Both the position numbers and the translations under genes were made by a program. DNA of 62,204 nucleotides from Cuniculiplasma sp052315315 (lineage in GTDB: Archaea; Thermoplasmatota; Thermoplasmata; Thermoplasmatales; Thermoplasmataceae): positions 1 to 62,204 of the forward strand of contig JBLSDE010000007.1 in assembly GCA_052315315.1 (NCBI GenBank), written 5' to 3'. Under the pieces are notes generated by a model that was not told the DNA's origin, ran no database searches, and was given only the letters and a program-made list of their open reading frames with translations. Below, in pieces: positions 1-8,454 of this stretch (the stretch's first letter is position 1; each line of letters begins with the position of its first letter).

Positions 1-107
1 ACCTGAAAAAAAGGATTCTAAGTTACATAGAAGAGACAAACAGCGAACCTGTTGTCTTCACGTGGAAATACAGGATGGATGAGATGCCAGGTGGAATAGG
101 AGCATGA
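1..107 (+). CDS. C-terminal end of an unidentified protein, possibly Cas2 (partial)
   Basis: An open frame enters from the left edge and stops with TGA at 105-107, giving 34 visible residues. The segment EPVVFTWKYRMDEMPG has the alternating hydrophobic pattern of a closing beta strand followed by a short tail that ends in a Gly. That pattern is compatible with the C-terminus of Cas2. The stop lies only 24 nt before the decayed first repeat of the CRISPR array, and the complete locus further right has the same order (cas2, decayed repeat, array). The Cas2 reading rests mainly on this position. Too little of the protein is visible to identify it by sequence, and it could be any gene that happens to end next to the array. 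Confidence 0.3.
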   Translation, partial: LKKRILSYIEETNSEPVVFTWKYRMDEMPGGIGA

Positions 108-131
108 TATTGCAAGTATAATTAGGAAACG

Positions 132-1948
132 CTATACTAGTTTTTCTGAAACAATAAAGTATAAAAAGATGAACCACCTTGGAGTTAGTTATACCACTTC
201 CATACTAACTAGTTTTTCTGAAACAATTTAACAATTATTTTATGTGATAATGAATTATTAGTACTTCCATACTAACTAGTTTTTCTGAAACAAAAGACCC
301 CCTTATTCGTTAGATAACACGGGGAGAGGGCACTTCCATACTAACTAGTTTTTATGAAACAATACGAAGAAGTATTCGAGACGAAGGACGAAATGGACTT
401 CCATACTAACTAGTTTTTCTGAAACAAATGAAGAAATGGCTCATCAGAAATTTCACCATATCAATAGCACTTCCATACTAACTAGTTTTTCTGAAACGGT
501 CTAAGATTCCTAAGAAGTTGAACCAGAAGTTGAACCAACAGCTTCCATACTAACTAGTTTTTCTGAAACTGCAGAGAAGTTGTTTACATTTCAAGAGTGG
601 AGGCAATCTTCCATACTAACTAGTTTTTCTGAAACATGGCAACGGTGGGTATGACGCAGAGGCGCGCATCTATCCTACTTCCATACTAACTAGTTTTTCT
701 GAAACCATGATGGAACATGGGTAAGAGGATACTGCAGAAGAAAACACTTCCATACTAACTAGTTTTTCTGAAACAAAGCGTTCGAGAGAAGACTTGAAGA
801 AAAACCGAAAGAAATAACCTTCTATTCTAACCAGTTTTTCTGAAACGATAACGAAAGAAGCTGAATATGCAGGGGTGTATTAAATGTCTTCCATACTAAC
901 TAGTTTTTCTGAAACTCAGATGCTTCATTTTTATATATTTCCAATGATGCCTGTGCACTTCCATACTAACTAGTTTTTCTGAAACAATTCGAGATGCTTC
1001 CTTCAGCATCTGACTGGGGGAAGACCGGCTTCCATACTAACTAGTTTTTCTGAAACAGAGGTAAAAAAATGTATGAAAAAACTGATATTGAATTGAAACT
1101 TCCATACTAACTAGTTTTTCTGAAACGGGATATGACTGTTGAAGAGAGAAATGATTACATTCAGACTTCCATACTAACTAGTTTTTCTGAAACGAGCAAA
1201 AAAGATTGAGAATATAATGCACAGTCAGGAAGACTTCCATACTAACTAGTTTTTCTGAAACGATCAGATTGAGAGAGTTCTTAAGATGTTCTCGGATAGT
1301 TTTCTTCCATACTAACTAGTTTTTCTGAAACGGGTTTAAAAATAATTATGGAATTGACAAAAATAATTATTCTTCCATACTAACTAGTTTTTCTGAAACA
1401 GAAAAAGTCGTAGTCGATAAAAAGACTACAAAGGAAGAAGCTTCCATACTAACTAGTTTTTCTGAAACATTTTTTATATATTCCATTTTTGAAAAGGTTT
1501 GATTTTCTTCCATACTAACTAGTTTTTCTGAAACAAAAAGTTGGAGCGGAAAATGTAAATAAAGAGCTTTTTACTCTTCCATACTAACTAGTTTTTCTGA
1601 AACAGCAATCTTAAATTGATTGTTATTTTCCATTGCTGGAAAACTTCCATACTAACTAGTTTTTCTGAAACAATACTCCCAAGAAAAAGAAAACACTATG
1701 ACTTTGAGATCACACTTCCATACTAACTAGTTTTTCTGAAACAATAAACTTATTTCCGTAATAGAGGAAGAAATTAAAATCGCACTTCCATACTAACTAG
1801 TTTTTCTGAAACAGAGATATTATAGGAATGGTAAAATCATTCCTAAGAAGCACTTCCATACTAACTAGTTTTTCTGAAACGATAGACGACCTTATGTTCT
1901 CGAACTGCGATGTAAAAATTCTTCCATACTAACTAGTTTTTCTGAAAC
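132..1948. CRISPR. CRISPR array 1: 26 regular 28-nt repeats plus one decayed terminal repeat
   Basis: A 28-nt repeat starting CTTCCATACTAAC and ending CTAGTTTTTCTGAAAC recurs from 197-224 to 1921-1948, separated by unique spacers of about 37-44 nt. A shortened copy at 132-152 keeps only the 3' two thirds. The copy at 333-360 has one change (TTTTTATGAAAC) and the copy at 819-846 has three changes. The repeat is unrelated to that of the second array at 40640-42741, so it belongs to a different CRISPR type or family. Decay at the left end and a long AT-rich gene-free flank at the right suggest that the leader is on the right and that crRNAs are read from the minus strand. The TGAAAC end on the plus strand would argue for the opposite. 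The spacer at 986-1028 matches the integrated element (see protospacer at 60958). Confidence 0.97.
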
Positions 1949-2446
1949 CCGTGATTATCACAAATGAGTATAATATGTTTTCTTCAATTAAACACAAGTT
2001 CAGGTAAATATTCACAATAAATTATTTTGTTTTTACGAATAAAAACAACAACTATTTTTTGAATTAGATTTTTCCTAATTGGTTATAACATCGACCGGTC
2101 AACCTATTTTTTTCACTTGGTTTATATACCCTGACGGTAAACTCGATTAACACTTTTTATAAGCTTTTAGTTTTGGAAAGTGTTTCTCCAGCATAATTGA
2201 CTATTTCAAATTCTCCTATGGCTCCTCTCTTTCATTTGAAGTTTCATGATAAATGTATGATCCATTTTACCATTTCACGTTTTTAAATAATCAATCAATG
2301 TAAACAACTCTTTCATGATGAATTAATATCTCATTCTTTCTGGTTTTGATGCACAAGGCACATCAAAAATAAAAATGCCAAATCACAAATCATGCTTTTA
2401 TTTTTATTGAAATTTACATAATTTACAAATGGCAGTTTTCCTTATT
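1949..2446. promoter_or_regulatory. Gene-free flank of array 1, candidate leader
   Basis: Nearly 500 nt without a credible gene lie between the last repeat and the end of hemB. The part next to the array is AT-rich. A TATA-like element TTTATATA lies at 2121-2128 inside the near-palindrome GGTTTATATACC, so it could serve either strand. An inverted repeat with 8-bp arms (TTTTGATG at 2344-2351 and CATCAAAA at 2361-2368) lies about 80 nt past the hemB stop and could mark the end of the hemB transcript. Calling the left part a leader is inference from the array's decay pattern. I see nothing else in this stretch. Confidence 0.4.
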
Positions 2447-3412
2447 TCATTTTGAACTCATTCTTTCGCAGATATACTGGGCAAAATATGTAATTACCAT
2501 GTCTGCACCTGCCCTGAATATGGATGTGAGATATTCATCAATGCTGCTCTCGGATATGAGTTTCTCCTTGATTCCATTCATAATGAGTGAATATTCTCCA
2601 CTCACACCATAGGAAACAAGCGGCAGATCAAATCTTCTCCTTGCTTCTCTCAAAACGTCAAGATAGAAAAGTGCAGGTTTTACCATTACCATGTCTGCAC
2701 CCTCTTCTATATCCTCTTCGATTTCCCTCATGGCTTCCCTTATATTTGCCGGATCCATCTGATACGTCTTCCTGTTTCCGAAAGAGGGGGTTGACTGTGC
2801 AGCATCCCTGAATGGTCCATAAAGGCTGGATGCATACTTTGCAGAATAAGCCATTATTGGGATATGTTCAAAGCCATTCTCGTCCAGCGCTCTCCTTATC
2901 TCTTTTACCTGGCCGTCCATCATGCCCGATGGTGCAATTATATCTGCCCCGGCTTTGGCCTGACTTACGGCAATTTTTCCATAGTATGAAATAGTGGTAT
3001 CATTATCAACATCCCCATCCACTACTATTCCACAGTGACCATGATCTGTATACTCACACATGCAGAGATCACAGATAACAAGAAGACCGTGCTTTTTGAA
3101 ATAGGGAATCGCTCTCTGAACAACACCATTTTCATCATATGCCTGGGATCCCTGTGAATCCTTTGTGTAAGGGACACCAAAGAGAAGAACGTTTTCTATT
3201 CCAATATTTTTCAGGTGCTGGCCATAGGAGTCCAGGCTGTTCATTGGATAGGAGAATATACCTGGCATGCTCCCTATCTCCTTTGGCTCGCTGATATTTT
3301 CATCAACAAATACGGGCATAATCAGTTTTTCCCTTAATATGGACGTTTCTGACACAAGGCTTCGAATCCTTTCATTCCTTCTCAGCCTTCTGAATCTCAT
3401 TTCTGGATACAT
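2447..3412 (-). CDS. hemB: Delta-aminolevulinic acid dehydratase (porphobilinogen synthase)
   Basis: This 321-residue cytosolic enzyme condenses two molecules of 5-aminolevulinate to porphobilinogen, the second committed step of tetrapyrrole synthesis. It shows the full family signature. The two active-site lysines are Lys192 in SAKYASSLYGPFRDA and the Schiff-base Lys245 in MVMVKPALFYLD. The segment DLCMCEYTDHGHCG supplies Cys117, Cys119 and Cys127, which marks the zinc-dependent class rather than the magnesium-only class. Length is normal and the ATG start gives the usual MxFRRLRRNxxIR opening. The gene stands alone, 62 nt from the divergently unrelated ATPase gene behind it and followed by the flank of CRISPR array 1. 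No other heme genes are nearby, so pathway context cannot be read from the window. Confidence 0.97.
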   Translation of the reverse strand: MYPEMRFRRLRRNERIRSLVSETSILREKLIMPVFVDENISEPKEIGSMPGIFSYPMNSLDSYGQHLKNIGIENVLLFGVPYTKDSQGSQAYDENGVVQRAIPYFKKHGLLVICDLCMCEYTDHGHCGIVVDGDVDNDTTISYYGKIAVSQAKAGADIIAPSGMMDGQVKEIRRALDENGFEHIPIMAYSAKYASSLYGPFRDAAQSTPSFGNRKTYQMDPANIREAMREIEEDIEEGADMVMVKPALFYLDVLREARRRFDLPLVSYGVSGEYSLIMNGIKEKLISESSIDEYLTSIFRAGADMVITYFAQYICERMSSK

Positions 3413-3474
3413 AATGAAGAAATACTAACCTCTATTAAAAGGTCATTCACAAAAAATTATTTTCCATTAAGCGT

Positions 3475-4923
3475 TCATACAGTTTTTGTAAGTGTGTAAT
3501 TTGTCCATCCATTTTTGTCTGTTATTGTTTCAATGGCAAAGTGATCGTTGGAACCTGTATTCAGATATATGCAACCTTCCACATCTATGAAATGAACTGT
3601 CAGATATGCATAATGACTCAGTTTTCTGTAATAGTTGTCGTCGGAAATTATCACAATTATGCCGGTAACCCTGAGTTCATTGATGAGGCTTAGAAGTTCA
3701 CCCTCAAAGTTCTCACCATAGGTAAAGTTCAGGAAATCAGTGGAGAATATATACACATTTGGCCTCTTTGAGGATGCCATGAAGAATTCAATTACTTCCA
3801 TTGGGAAATCCTGCAAAATGCTCTTTCCTTCCAGATTTATTATGAACTGGCTTGTCCTCTTTGTCTTTTCTGCCGTAATGTAGTGGGTTAAATAATCAGG
3901 ATCAGTTGTGGACATCATAACCTTCAGTGTTTCATAACTGCTTGATGAAACATCCATGGCACCTCTCCCATCTGCAATGGTTGTTCTTATAAGGGTGTTT
4001 TTGACAAGATTTACGGCCATCTCGGTCCTGTCAGATATGGTATTTCTATGGAAAAGAACTATGGAACCAAGATCCACACTTGTATCACCATGTGGGAGAA
4101 GTTTTCCGATCTCTTCGTTTCCCAAAGGTACCTTGTGCTGAACCTGTTCCTCTGCGGATGGCATTCCTATTTTCTTTTTGGGGTAATCAAGATAGAGCGA
4201 ATCGAATATGGTGAACCTTCCATTGAGAAGTGTGTATGAATATATGGGAAGCGAACCTATGGAAATTCCCCTCAGTTTTTCTATTCGCAACTTCCTCACA
4301 AGATAGTTCTGAACGATCTTGCTGTTCAAAGAGATGACACCATCGGAGTAGTACTCAAGTTTTTCATTCCCTGTGGATTCCAGAACAACAACAAGTCCTG
4401 CGCCACTTTTTTCCACAAGGTCATTCTGAAAGACGGAGAATATGAGCGTTGGATCAATGTGATATTTTTCGGCCAGAGCTTCAATTGAGTCCAGAATTAT
4501 AACCGGACCTTTGTCTATATTCCTCTCAACAAATCTGTATATTTCATCTATCTCCGGTATAACTTCTGTTATATCAAAAACAAGTCCCCCACTGAACTCG
4601 GAATCATTCTTCATGTTATTCTGTTCAATTATTCCCTCAAGTTTCTTAAGGGAATCTGTACTTACATATTTCAGGTCCCTCTGACCTTCACTCTCTCTCT
4701 GTTTCATTCTGTATGAGATTTTATCAATGAAGTCAAAGTTCTCCTTAAGTGGTTCATCTGTAAATCTGGACGAAAGATAGTGAATGGGCTGTGTTTCAAG
4801 AAGCTTAGCCGCCAGTTCCAGGGAAAAGGTCGTTTTACCACTACCTGGACTCCCCTTAATAACCAGAGATTTTCCATATTTCTGGTTAAAGAACGTTTTG
4901 AATATTTCAAATGCTTCATTCAT
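3475..4923 (-). CDS. GvpD/KaiC-like P-loop ATPase
   Basis: The 482-residue protein opens with a RecA-type core. A Walker A motif GSPGSGKTT sits at residues 24-32 and a Walker B strand PVIILDSIEAL ends near Asp145. The arrangement (short N-terminus, P-loop within the first 30 residues, then a strand carrying YLSSRFTDEPL) resembles the GvpD branch of the KaiC/RadA superfamily, which is widespread in Euryarchaeota that have no gas vesicles. The second half (about residues 240-480) looks like a degenerate second nucleotide-binding domain without a recognisable P-loop. No gas-vesicle genes are nearby, so a role in gas-vesicle control is not implied. A signalling or DNA-linked ATPase is the fairest description. 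The gene appears to be monocistronic. Confidence 0.6.
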   Translation of the reverse strand: MNEAFEIFKTFFNQKYGKSLVIKGSPGSGKTTFSLELAAKLLETQPIHYLSSRFTDEPLKENFDFIDKISYRMKQRESEGQRDLKYVSTDSLKKLEGIIEQNNMKNDSEFSGGLVFDITEVIPEIDEIYRFVERNIDKGPVIILDSIEALAEKYHIDPTLIFSVFQNDLVEKSGAGLVVVLESTGNEKLEYYSDGVISLNSKIVQNYLVRKLRIEKLRGISIGSLPIYSYTLLNGRFTIFDSLYLDYPKKKIGMPSAEEQVQHKVPLGNEEIGKLLPHGDTSVDLGSIVLFHRNTISDRTEMAVNLVKNTLIRTTIADGRGAMDVSSSSYETLKVMMSTTDPDYLTHYITAEKTKRTSQFIINLEGKSILQDFPMEVIEFFMASSKRPNVYIFSTDFLNFTYGENFEGELLSLINELRVTGIIVIISDDNYYRKLSHYAYLTVHFIDVEGCIYLNTGSNDHFAIETITDKNGWTNYTLTKTV

Positions 4924-5238
4924 TGTTATTCTTACCTCGTACTCTAACGTTCCCAGGAATCATCCCACAGTAGATTAAATGCAGTTACTCGCAATCTGGC
5001 AATATTTCACATTCTATTGGGTATTCATTATATTACCTCATTCCTCATCTTGTTTACTGACACCTAAGGAACCTTTGAGAATATCTATAATGGATATTTT
5101 AACATTTTCTATTTCAATATTATTTTCCTGACCTGTTTTACTTATATGTGAGGGAACATACAACATCTATTCTTTATGTCTGCAGAATTTGAAAAATATC
5201 ATGAAAATTAATATAGAAGTTCAATTTAAGTTTTCAAT
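4924..5238. other. Intergenic stretch with one possible micro-ORF
   Basis: This 315-nt stretch separates the GvpD-like gene from the DUF1641 gene. It is AT-rich. Apart from the micro-ORF listed at 5038-5166 and whatever promoter serves the ATPase gene, I see no feature in it. No RNA gene or inverted repeat of note is visible. Confidence 0.5.
5038..5166 (-). CDS. Possible 42-residue protein, function unknown
   Basis: An ATG at 5164-5166 opens a 42-codon frame ending with TGA at 5038-5040. The predicted product begins MLYVPSHISKTG and ends GVSKQDEE. It is mildly acidic with an alternating Ile/Val segment (IEIENVKISIIDIL) that could form a strand or amphipathic helix. I cannot match it to any family. 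It may be chance, because AT-rich intergenic DNA readily yields frames of this length. The varied, charged residue composition is the only argument for coding. Confidence 0.22.
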   Translation of the reverse strand: MLYVPSHISKTGQENNIEIENVKISIIDILKGSLGVSKQDEE

Positions 5239-5679
5239 TTAATTTTTCTTTCCTATCTCCCTGAGAATGGAGAAAGCAATCTGGATGCCTCTGGCTATAT
5301 CAGGATCCTTGAGTTTTCTCGAAATACCCATGATTCCCTTAACTTCATCTGTCTGTTCATATCCCTTATCTATCCCTTCAAAAACTGCCTTTAGAAGATT
5401 TTCTGTTCCGCTCTGGTTAGCAACTGCAACAATTTCAAGAATCTTATTGAGAATTGAACCGAGACCTGATATCATCTGCTCATCAAGAATTTTATCCATG
5501 TTTCCAACCACAGTTAAAAGACCCATTAAGGATTGGAGTGTACCGTTGCTGTTCATCTCCTGAATATTGTCCAGGATTGAATTAAGGAGAGGAAGTTTTT
5601 CCATTATGGAGTTAAGGTAAGGCGCATTCTCGTCAGATGTCAATTTTGCCATTACACCCTCTGTCTTTTCGTTGCTCAT
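5239..5679 (-). CDS. DUF1641 protein, partner of SQR-like flavoprotein
   Basis: This 146-residue mostly helical protein carries the C-terminal block LKDPDIARGIQIAFSILREIG typical of DUF1641. Proteins of this family are commonly encoded directly beside sulfide:quinone oxidoreductase-like flavoproteins or formate dehydrogenase genes, and their biochemical role is not settled. Here the start codon overlaps the stop of the flavoprotein gene in an ATGA arrangement at 5676-5679, so the two are almost certainly co-translated. No membrane segment, cysteine cluster or cofactor motif is visible. A role in assembly or regulation of the neighbouring oxidoreductase is a plausible inference from the coupling. 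Confidence 0.8.
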   Translation of the reverse strand: MSNEKTEGVMAKLTSDENAPYLNSIMEKLPLLNSILDNIQEMNSNGTLQSLMGLLTVVGNMDKILDEQMISGLGSILNKILEIVAVANQSGTENLLKAVFEGIDKGYEQTDEVKGIMGISRKLKDPDIARGIQIAFSILREIGKKN

Positions 5680-6833
5680 TGTTTCACCTCCGAAAGAACA
5701 GCTTTTTCAGTCATTGTCCAGTAAACCCTGTTGTAAATAAGCTTCAGCATATAAAACCAGTTACTATCCTTATAGAAGGTTGGGGGTCTGTTATAGTTGG
5801 AATTTAGCATACCCGCCCTGTTCAACCCTGTCAGGAATATTGCACCTCCGGTACCGTCATAGGTCGCACTGGCTTTTTCACCTTTTATTTGTGACACTAT
5901 CCTCGCGGATACCGTAATGGCTTCAGCATCCGCAACTGATCCTGCCTTGGATACCTGAAGGTTTGTTGCATCTCCGATGGCATAGGCGTTTTGTGCGTTT
6001 TCAATCTCCAGGGTAAATTTGTTTACGGGTATCCAGCCCCTTTCATCTCCTATTCCAGAATCGAAGATCAACTGAGTGCCCTTGTGAGGGGGAACAACAA
6101 TGGCAAGATCATAGGGAATCCTGCCACCATCTTTAGATATGAGTTCTTTATTTGCCCCATCCACACTTTTCAGAACAAAGGAAAGTTCTGTTTCAATATT
6201 TCTATCCTTGAGCATTTTTTCCAGTTTAGGCACAACTGGTTTTCCAGGAAAAGGGATTGGAAGCGGGAAAAAGTATGTTATTGATGTCTTATCCCTCAGG
6301 CCCTGCTTCCTGAGGTAGTCGTCCAGAAGGAATACGGTTTCCAGTGGAGCAGGCATGCACTTATAGGGAAGGGAAGAGACACCCACAGCAATTTTTCCTC
6401 CACGAAAGTTTTCGATCTTATCCTTCAAACTCAGGGATCTTTCAAGGGAATAGGTGTCTTCAGTGTTTTCCCTTAAACCAGGAATTTCTTCATAGCTGTA
6501 GGAAGCACCCGTTGCGATTATTATGAAGTCGTATGTAATGGATTCGTTCTCAAGATAGACCTTCCTTTCCTTTAGATCTATCCTCTTCGCATTCCTTTCA
6601 ACCCTTTTTATTCTCTTTGAAAGCATGTATTCCATGGGTCTGTGGGTTTCCTCCTTTTCCAGTATGTCAAAGGGTACTTCCAGGAAGCCTGGTTGATAAA
6701 AATGATTCTTACTTCCATCTATAAGCATCAATTCAACGGCACCGGTTGATATCTCCCTGCTCAATGATTGAGAGATTCTATTGGCTGCACTTACGCCTCC
6801 TGAACCCCCACCAACAACTATAATTCTCTTCAT
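5676..6833 (-). CDS. Sulfide:quinone oxidoreductase-like FAD flavoprotein
   Basis: The 385-residue protein has the two-dinucleotide-fold architecture of the SQR/NDH-2 family. An N-terminal FAD-binding GGGSGG motif is at residues 8-13, an ATGASYSYEEIPG segment near 108-119, and a second FAD contact is AYAIGDATNL. Family SQRs oxidise sulfide and pass electrons to quinone at the cytoplasmic membrane face. The Cys of the KCMPAPLE block (Cys159) matches the conserved YKCxPAPxE cysteine. It is the only cysteine in the protein: the C-terminal block that normally reads like GxGxCFxExG is GTGGAIFLTG here. Classical sulfide chemistry uses a pair of cysteines, so the substrate is uncertain. The C-terminus has hydrophobic and aromatic residues suited to membrane attachment. 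It forms an operon with the DUF1641 gene. Confidence 0.75.
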   Translation of the reverse strand: MKRIIVVGGGSGGVSAANRISQSLSREISTGAVELMLIDGSKNHFYQPGFLEVPFDILEKEETHRPMEYMLSKRIKRVERNAKRIDLKERKVYLENESITYDFIIIATGASYSYEEIPGLRENTEDTYSLERSLSLKDKIENFRGGKIAVGVSSLPYKCMPAPLETVFLLDDYLRKQGLRDKTSITYFFPLPIPFPGKPVVPKLEKMLKDRNIETELSFVLKSVDGANKELISKDGGRIPYDLAIVVPPHKGTQLIFDSGIGDERGWIPVNKFTLEIENAQNAYAIGDATNLQVSKAGSVADAEAITVSARIVSQIKGEKASATYDGTGGAIFLTGLNRAGMLNSNYNRPPTFYKDSNWFYMLKLIYNRVYWTMTEKAVLSEVKQ

Positions 6834-6906
6834 ATTCTGTCATAATCCATGCATACAAAAAAGGAATCCACAATTTTTGTGTCAAAAAGAAATTGGAAAA
6901 ATTGGA

Positions 6907-7707
6907 TCATCCACCGTGTTTAAAATCAGGGTAGAGGAGCATGCCACCATCAACCGGAAGTGTAACTCCTGTTATATAGGATGCAAGATCACTGCACAGG
7001 AATGCCACCGCTTTCCCTATATCATCCACTTCACCAAGCCTTGGCATTGCTACCTTGTTAAGCAGATCCTTAAGGCTCTCAGGATTTCCCCATACATCCC
7101 TGTTGATCGGTGTTTTAATGGCTCCTGGTGCAACAGAAATAATTCTTATATTATTCTCCGCAACCTCCTGTGCAAGGGTCTTTGTGAACATGGACAGGCC
7201 AGCCTTTGAGCTTGAATAGGCTGAATAACCTGACCACGGAACAAATTCATGATCGGAAGTTACATTTATGATCACGCCACCATTCTTTTTCTTCATTCTC
7301 ACTATGGCTTCCCTTGCACAATAGTAAGGCCCTAGAAGATTTATGCTTATGACCCTTCCCCACTCCTCTGGATCATCATCTCCAACCATCTGCCTCTTTC
7401 CATCAATACCTGCGTTGTTTACAAGTATATCCACCGGACCCAGTTCCTTATCGGTCGTTTCGAAGAGTCTCTTCACATCTTCTATATTGGAAACATCGGC
7501 CTGAACGCATATGGCCTTTCCTCCGCTGGCCAGTATCTTCTTTGTTATTTCGTCAGCCTTATCCTTTTCCTTTCTGTAGTTTATTACAACTGATGCTCCT
7601 GCCATTGAAAGATACTCAGCAATGGATCTTCCCAAGCCGGAACTTGATCCTGTAACAATTGCAACCCTGCCCTTTAGATCAATTTCAACGCCCATAGATA
7701 TCTTCAA
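6907..7707 (-). CDS. Short-chain dehydrogenase, probable glucose 1-dehydrogenase
   Basis: This 266-residue SDR protein has the nucleotide motif TGSSSGLG (residues 19-26), the NNAG block (97-100), catalytic Ser151 in VTSDHEFVPW, and the YxxxK pair Tyr164/Lys168. Several blocks match bacterial NAD(P)-dependent glucose 1-dehydrogenases rather than generic reductases: the DHE-x-PW segment after the catalytic Ser, PGAIKTPIN, and ITGVTLPVDGGMLLYPDF near the end. The enzyme would oxidise glucose or a related aldose to the lactone, feeding the non-phosphorylative Entner-Doudoroff route used by Thermoplasmatales. ATG at 7705-7707 is used here, and a second in-frame ATG four codons on is possible. The gene is divergent from marC with about 90 nt between. 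Confidence 0.72.
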   Translation of the reverse strand: MKISMGVEIDLKGRVAIVTGSSSGLGRSIAEYLSMAGASVVINYRKEKDKADEITKKILASGGKAICVQADVSNIEDVKRLFETTDKELGPVDILVNNAGIDGKRQMVGDDDPEEWGRVISINLLGPYYCAREAIVRMKKKNGGVIINVTSDHEFVPWSGYSAYSSSKAGLSMFTKTLAQEVAENNIRIISVAPGAIKTPINRDVWGNPESLKDLLNKVAMPRLGEVDDIGKAVAFLCSDLASYITGVTLPVDGGMLLYPDFKHGG

Positions 7708-7795
7708 TATAATGTTGAATCACTTAAATTGTTTTTGATCATATTTCTGTAAATCATATTTAAATTCACAATACTATTATATAGTTCTGCAATGG

Positions 7796-8404
7796 GTGTT
7801 TATGGATACCATCCTCTCCTTCATCAAGATATTCTTTCCCCTATTTGTTGTAATCGATCCCTTTGGAACCATGGCTCTGTTTCTTGCCATGACATCTGAC
7901 TATTCTGAACAGGAGAAGAGGACTGCAACAAAGGATGCCTTCGTCTATGGAACAATGATTCTTGTCATATTTACTCTCATAGGATCCACCATTCTCTATC
8001 TTATGGGAATATCCATAATGGCCATTCAGATTGCGGGAGGTATCATTCTTCTAATAATGGGAGTTGAGATGGTCAGGGAAGGGGACAGGCCCAAGTCAAC
8101 AGGAAAGACCTTCAAGAATCCTGATCTTGGCATAGTTCCCTTTGCAACACCCCTTCTTGCGGGTCCAGGCGCAATTTCTCTTGTCATAATACTATCAAAA
8201 CAGAGCCTGACATCCATGATTCTGACCATAATATCGGTTATTTCCATATTCATAGTAGTATTCATACTCTTCTGGTTCGCAACACCAATATCCAGAGCCC
8301 TTGGGGATAAGTCCATGAAGGCCATAACCAGAATATTTGGTCTCTTCGTTGCAGGTTTTGCGATTCAGTTCATAATAGATGCAGTTCTTTCCCTGAATAT
8401 TTAA
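7796..8404 (+). CDS. MarC-family integral membrane protein
   Basis: The 202-residue protein is almost entirely hydrophobic, with about six predicted transmembrane helices. It has the family landmarks PLFVVIDPFGTMALFLAMT in the first helix pair and PLLAGPGAISLVIIL in the middle, the two repeats of the MarC fold. Family members were once linked to antibiotic resistance, but that role was withdrawn for E. coli MarC and the transported substrate is unknown. ATG at 7796 is chosen, and a second ATG two codons on would serve equally. The gene seems to be transcribed alone. Confidence 0.88.
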   Translation: MFMDTILSFIKIFFPLFVVIDPFGTMALFLAMTSDYSEQEKRTATKDAFVYGTMILVIFTLIGSTILYLMGISIMAIQIAGGIILLIMGVEMVREGDRPKSTGKTFKNPDLGIVPFATPLLAGPGAISLVIILSKQSLTSMILTIISVISIFIVVFILFWFATPISRALGDKSMKAITRIFGLFVAGFAIQFIIDAVLSLNI

Positions 8405-8454
8405 GTGAAATTTTTAAAAAATATGGTATCAATTTTATTTAAAATAGTCTGTTC

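Noticed and set aside
2587..2994. Plus-strand open frames within hemB
   Set aside because: They are shadows of the strongly conserved minus-strand gene.
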